A stretch of 64,000 bases of DNA from Tachypleus tridentatus. Taxonomy: Eukaryota; Arthropoda; Merostomata; Xiphosura; Limulidae. Positions 58,726-64,000 of the stretch are shown here, piece by piece (position 1 is the first letter of the stretch; every line of letters begins with the position of its first letter). The stretch spans positions 30,148,034 to 30,212,033 of the forward strand of contig NC_134829.1 of the NCBI RefSeq assembly GCF_004210375.1. Direction: 5' to 3'. The position numbers and the translations under genes are program-made. Under the pieces are notes generated by a model. It worked only from the letters and a program-made list of their open reading frames with translations. It was not told the origin of the DNA and ran no database searches.

Positions 58726-59983
58726 AATGAAAGCTTTGCACCGATTTATTCGCACAATATTGTGAGCCGGGTTAGGACGTGCGATACATATAGCCTGGCA
58801 AGTAACATTCTAATTAAGATGGTCGCCAGTTAAATGATGTTTTAAAAAATAAGAAGGTTAACGTAACAGTGGTCAAAAAACAAGTACGCTTACTGTGACT
58901 GTCACTCTGTTTTGTTAACGCATAGCCACACAATGGTGTAAGAATAAAACCTTGGATTTAAGCGTTTTTAAGTACTGTAAGCTAATTGTTAAGACACCAA
59001 GGTACTCTACGCACAATGTGACTTAATTCCAATCTGACTTAGTTCATTGTTGTTTATAATATTGTGATTCACATAACATGTTAACATGTAATTTAAACAA
59101 AGCACTTCAGCGATACCGAACATAACGGTATTTCCTATTAAGAAAAAAGACAATAGAAATGAAATATATGACAAGACGCCATTGTAAGTGTTTCTGTCTG
59201 TTGTATAGATTTCCCGTCATCAAGATAGCTGGGTATTTTTTCTATATCTTCTTCGATTTCGAAGTTAGTTTATACAGAGAGTTTGTTTTTTCAATGTTCA
59301 CATATTATTCTTCTATTTCACTGTTTGTTGAAAAGATTGCTTACGTTTTTATCTTGCGTCATATCGCAAGAGAATTATGAATATTTCTGCAAGTTCTTGA
59401 GAGAAGCTGAGAGGACAAGGGACACACACACTATCAGGTTACTAAAAGCTTAATTCTATCCATTAAATATGAGTAAATAACAGTATTATTTATGACTCAA
59501 CGTTCAAATTCGTTGTACTTAATAACTAGAGATATCTTTATGCTTATGGATGTGGACGTTTCAGAGACAAATGATCGAAACTTCATCCATCTCAAAAACC
59601 TACACCCCTTGCAACGTCCATGCTGGCTATATTTGTTTAAAAAACGAAACGTCAGTTTATGAAGAACAAACAACATTCAATGAAACTAATTTGAGTAAAG
59701 CAGTTTATCGGAAGCCTAACAATAATATTAATATGATAGTAATTAAAAAATGTGTCGACAGATGGCGAATTACGAACAAACGAATTTGTTGTTCGAAGTA
59801 AAACATAGACCTAACGACAACGTTATTTTGCTTAGAACTTTACTCGAGGACCGTCTGTCTCAAAAGGTTTTAATATAGAATAAATATTATTATTTTCTTA
59901 GCTAAATGCTTCATTCAAAATATTCAACCCTAAAACTACCAATGAAGCCTGATCCACGGACTTTTAAATACACATATTTCGAA

Positions 59984-60274
59984 GTTTTGTTTGTTTATTT
60001 ATTTTTTTGAATTTCGCACATAGCTACACGAGGACTATCTGCGCTAGTCGTACCTAATTTATATAGCATTGTTAGACTAAAGGGAAGACAGCTAGTCATC
60101 ATCACCCACCGCCAACTTTTTTGGCTACTCTTTTACCAACGAATAGTGTGATTGACCATCACATATAACACCCCCACAGCTAAAAGGGCAAGCATATTTG
60201 GTGTGACGGTAATTCGAACCCACGGCCCTCGGCTTACGTGTCAAAACTCCTAACCACCTGGCCATGCCGGGCCT
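59984..60274 (-). mobile_element. SINE-A copy, near full length
   Basis: GTTTTGTTTGTTTATTTATT tail complement, typical body with small insertions (ATATAGCATTG), and a diverged head ending GGCCATGCCGGGCC. Confidence 0.94.
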
Positions 60275-61194
60275 TTTCATAGCTATTTATGCACCAATTT
60301 CTTTTTCTGGGTCCATTACTGCATAGGTTATGGAATTTTCCTAATAACGTACAGGTACCAAAAGAAAGATTAAATAAAAATATAATCATTGTCGATTAAT
60401 TCTACGAATTATTCTGAAGGTGTTTTCTGACATATTTTACGTGGTTATTTTGGTCAGTTATTTACACCTAGTGTTGTAACACTTGTACTAAACAGTATCA
60501 AAATAAGTCAGTAATATGAATGTTAAAGGTGTTACAAAGGAGTGGTGAAAATCAAAACTTAAAACCGATGAACAAATACAAACAAACAAATTACATCCTA
60601 TATTCCAGTCCTTGTTAACCCTAACCTGTTCCTGGAGGTATGCGAATTCATTTAATTAAAACGTTGTACCCTTCCTTCACTGGTAACCAGGATAATATAC
60701 CCCAATAAGGTAACAAGCTATTCAGAAAGAAAAAGAAGATAACTTGAATCCATATCTCAAATAATATAAAGGTGGCACCCAAAGGACTCTAGATCATCTG
60801 AAGGTGTTTAATGTAAAAAAATATATAACTTTTAACACACAAATCCTGACTTCATTTTATACTTGTATCTCTGCATATTGTTTGTCTGTTTGTTCTTAAG
60901 TACAAAGTAAAAAATTTGCTATGTGTACTGTGCCAAGAATTTTAACATTATAAGCCCTTAGACCTGTCACTGCGCTAACGGGGAGCGACTACACATTGCA
61001 ACATATAGCAAGAACGCATTGCATAAGGAACTGGCTAAAAAAATTTGGACGAAATCACTCAACTTCTGAATAAAACACACAGGGGACCACAGCAGCAAAG
61101 TTGTCTGGGATGAAACCTTTAACTATCAAAGTCATGAGCTCACAAGTAATGTGATACATAAACAATTTTTAATTCTAACGTTAAAACAGAGAAT

Positions 61195-61440
61195 CTCAGA
61201 CGATAGAATCGCAAACGATAGGAGACAAGTATAGAAAATATATTTCAAGTATCTTCTTACAAGACGACGGGGTTAAACGTAGAAAATGAATTTCATCTAT
61301 CTTCTAACAAGACTATATTAAGCAGGCGTTAAGAAATTTATTTCGGCCGTTTTCTAATAAGACAACGGGAGGCAAATCTAGAAAATAACTTTCATCCATC
61401 TTTTAACAGAACAACGGCTGCAAACAAGCTTAGAAAACAG
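61195..61440. repeat. Degenerate ~60-bp tandem repeat, about 4 copies
   Basis: Repeating theme GTATAGAAAATATATTTCAA, GTATCTTCTTACAAGACGAC, GGGGTTAAAC, with later copies strongly diverged. Confidence 0.8.
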
Positions 61441-61553
61441 AAGAATATGTGCTGAAATAGCTAAATAAACCTACTGTTAGGTTACAGCACTTTCATCCTG
61501 AGTATACAGTCAGTGTTTCGAGAGTATCTCTCATTTCACGATACTTCAAGTAA

Positions 61554-61830
61554 AGGCCTGGCACGGCCAGGTGGTTAAGGCAATCGACTCGTAATCCGAG
61601 GGTCGCGGGTTCAGGTCTCTGTCACACCAAACATGCTCGCCCTTTAACCGTGGAAGCGTTATAATGTGACGGTAAAATTCGTTGGTAAAAGAGTAGCCCA
61701 AGAGTTGGCAGTGGGTGGTGATGACTAGCTGCCTTTTCTCTAGTCTTACACTGCAAAATTAGGAACGGATAGCGCAGACAGCCCTCGTATAGCCTTGTGC
61801 GAAATTACAAAACAAACAAATTAAACAAAC
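61554..61830 (+). mobile_element. SINE-A copy, forward
   Basis: AGGCCTGGCACGGCCAGGTG head, B-box-like GCGGGTTCAGGTCTC (diverged), a body with a small deletion at GGTAAAATTCG, and AAACAAACAAATTAAACAAA tail. Confidence 0.94.
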
Positions 61831-62218
61831 TTAATGTACAGCACTTATTATAGAGGAACATCGTTGTAATGCGTTTTGATAAACTCATTAACACGACATA
61901 GCTAACAAATAACTCAGTCTTGTACGGCAAAACTGTTAAAAACCAATATCTTCAAAATCTAGAAGGCGTTTTAACAAGATTTAAATTTATTTAATAAGGA
62001 CGTCACAATACTGGATAATCAATCATTCAATCAATCCGGGCCGATTTTTTAAGTCGAAACCTTTAGAGAGGAGTGAGGTTCACTTTTGACCTTTTCCTCA
62101 TAGTGGGTAACACGCACTTTGTACTAAAACTTGAACTCCCGCCCTTTTCAATACACGTGACTCGACAGCTTGAAAACCGGAGATATACTACCTCCTGTCG
62201 AAATGTATTTAGATGGGG

Positions 62219-62489
62219 TTTTGTTTGTTTGTTTGTTTTGTAATTTCGCACAAAGCTACTCGAGGGCTATCTGTGCTAGCCGTCCCTAATTTAGCAGTGT
62301 AAGAATAGAGGGAAGGCAGCTAGTCATCACCACCAACCGCCAACTCTTTTACCAACGAATAGTGGAATTGACTGTCACATTATACACCCCCACGGCTGGG
62401 AGGGCGAGCATGTTTAGCGCGACGCGGGCGCGAACCCGCGACCCTCGGATTACGAGTCGCACGCCTTACGCGCTCGGTCATGCCGGGCC
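62219..62489 (-). mobile_element. Full-length SINE-A with 12-bp target-site duplication
   Basis: ATTTAGATGGGG at 62207-62218 is repeated at 62490-62501. It has the same CGACGCGGGC and CTGGGAGGG subfamily changes as the copy at 1-226. Confidence 0.97.
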
Positions 62490-62756
62490 ATTTAGATGGG
62501 GATTCCGAAAGATATTCATAGCTCACGTTATAATTGTTGTAAACCTGAATATTAATACATCCTTATTCAGCGGTGTATCTGTTTTTTGGGTGTCTTAAAT
62601 AAAGCATATTCCGAGAGCATTCAGCTGTTCCAAATAAAACATTGCTCACGGCACAGATGTAGAATGTCAGAAACGTTAACTTCGTTTTAAATTTAGAATA
62701 AGCGATGGTGTTTATAAAAAGAAATATTGACGTTTTTTTTACTTCCTTTTTTCCGT

Positions 62757-63027
62757 TGGCCCGGCATGGCCAAGCGTGTTAAGGCGTTCGACTCATCATC
62801 CGAGGGTCGCGGGTTCGAATCTCGATCACACCAAACATGCTCGCCCTTTCAGCGTGTGGGCGTTATAATGTGACGGTCAATCCCACTATTCTTTGGTAAA
62901 AGAGTAGCTCAGGAGTTGGCGGTGGTGATGACCAGTTGCCTTCCCTCTAGTCTTACACTGCTAAATTAGGGACGGCTAGCACAGATAGCCCTCGAGTAGC
63001 TTTGTGCGAAATTCAAAACAAACAAAT
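62757..63027 (+). mobile_element. SINE-A copy, forward
   Basis: GGCCCGGCATGGCCAAGCGT head, B-box GGGTTCGAATCTC, body, and AAACAAACAAATCC tail. CCTTTTTTCCGTT before it and CCTTTTTCCCTTT after it suggest a diverged target duplication. Confidence 0.94.
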
Positions 63028-64000
63028 CCTTTTTCCCTTTGAAAATCTTACGTTTTAAACGTTATACACGTTTCATTACCGTATTTTCATAAGTGAATAT
63101 CAGCATATTGAAGAGTTATTGTTTGAAGGAAATTTGAGTTGCAAAAGTTTTAAAGTAGATTGGCTGTAATTACATCAAGAAAAACTTAATGCAGAATTAC
63201 ATATGTTTTCTATTGTTTTTATAGTCGCAAACATCTGAGAGACCGTCGTCTCAACATCTGATAACATTTTCAGCAGCGATACGTAATCGTTTATAAAACA
63301 CTTTTTCACGAATTTGCTTATTAAACAGACTTATGAATGGCTACAAGCAAATTCAGACAGATTCCAAATAATGAATAGTTTAGATCCAATTAAGAGTACA
63401 AAGGGAACGAACGACTCGACCCACATGAGCTTCTGGGAGATATATTAAAAAAGGGAGAGTCGAACTATGAGCAATCGGAAATTGCATTTGTTCACTAAAA
63501 CAACGAATCGGCAGGGGGAAAAAATATCTAACCAGCAGTCCGCCATCAAATGGAAGATATCACAATGGACTTTCAGTCTCACTTCGAACATCGTCAATGA
63601 AATTAGCTGAAAATCACCTACCTAATTACACTACCTGCCTTGCTTTTGTCTTTCATTTTACTTTATAAAGATGAGCGTTTTTTCACAGGCCTGGAAAGTC
63701 TAGTCCATTTAACGAACGTTACTCGTTTATATCAAAAGTAACACGTTAAGAACAACGTAAAAAACGCGTTACAAAAAGCATATTCGTTAATAGAATATTC
63801 AAATATAACATTTTCACGTATCTAACAGTAACTTATGAATCTTCAGGAGCCTTAACTGCCTACATGGTCATGTTTAAACACCCACAGCAGCGGCACATGG
63901 ATACGTTGTTAGATCCGAAATGGTATCAGCTGTTAATGCGCAAACTGTGTATTTTTAAACGGTTAGGCCTAACTGACGTTTGTTAGGTAAAAGAAAGGAG
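63028..64000. other. Window end, no gene recognised
   Basis: Unique AT-rich sequence without a clear repeat, RNA gene or exon. Confidence 0.5.

Noticed and set aside
59550..59801. An 83-codon plus-strand ATG frame (MWTFQRQMIETSSISK...).
   Set aside because: No recognisable domain and no clear donor or regulatory context. An exon starting after GTTTCAG at about 59563 cannot be excluded.
61554..61640. tRNA-like heads of SINE-A copies as real tRNA genes.
   Set aside because: Acceptor stems do not pair and the heads always continue into the SINE body, so they are retroposon promoters and not tRNA genes.

Overview
This is a eukaryotic, AT-rich, repeat-dense window with one clearly recognisable host gene. 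The best guess for the source is a horseshoe crab (Xiphosura) or a close chelicerate. That rests on the style of the dispersed tRNA-derived SINEs, on an ERG/FLI1-type ETS gene with an invertebrate-like tail, and on arthropod-type transposons. It is inference; no search was possible.

Host gene: an ERG/FLI1-family ETS transcription factor lies on the minus strand. Its last coding exon (32983-33530) carries the complete ETS DNA-binding domain and the C-terminal tail. A 48-nt exon (40994-41041) lies 7.46 kb upstream; it encodes the conserved DPYQ..GPTSSRLA linker and joins in phase. No pointed-domain or N-terminal exon was recognised between 41042 and 64000, so the next intron is probably longer than 22 kb or the exon was missed. 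Weaker isolated exon candidates are at 4622-4806 (minus), 12266-12334 (plus) and 52807-52870 (plus).

Mobile elements: (i) at least sixteen copies of a ~280-bp tRNA-derived SINE (here SINE-A; tRNA-like head, (CAAA)n tail), several with target-site duplications, plus decayed copies; (ii) a second, ~120-bp tRNA-like SINE (SINE-B), one copy of which has a perfect 15-bp target-site duplication at 50647-50794; (iii) a 1584-bp Tc1-like element (25658-27241) with 213-bp inverted repeats of IR/DR type and a dead transposase; (iv) a broken copy of a dispersed arthropod gene family of unknown function (23407-25037); (v) a probable transposase fragment (36800-37150); (vi) three hammerhead-ribozyme-like motifs (11056-11093, 20604-20638, 39815-39851) of the short-stem-III type known from Penelope-like retroelements.

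Tandem repeats: at least nine minisatellite arrays (units of about 29, 38, 44, 44, 52, 55, 62, 60 and 128 bp) occupy several kilobases, mostly between 36 and 53 kb around the ETS gene. One 52-bp family occurs as two arrays 10.5 kb apart on either side of the 48-nt ETS exon.

Non-coding sites: clusters of transcription-factor motifs stand out at 12195-12316 (three CACGTG), 16909-17144 (RFX and ETS sites), 18055-18094 (CRE, CCAAT, TATA, CRE), 28852-28937 (AGGTCA half-sites and AP-1) and 40770-40800 (CACGTG, CRE, ETS site). Their function is inferred. The remaining sequence appears to be ordinary intronic or intergenic DNA.
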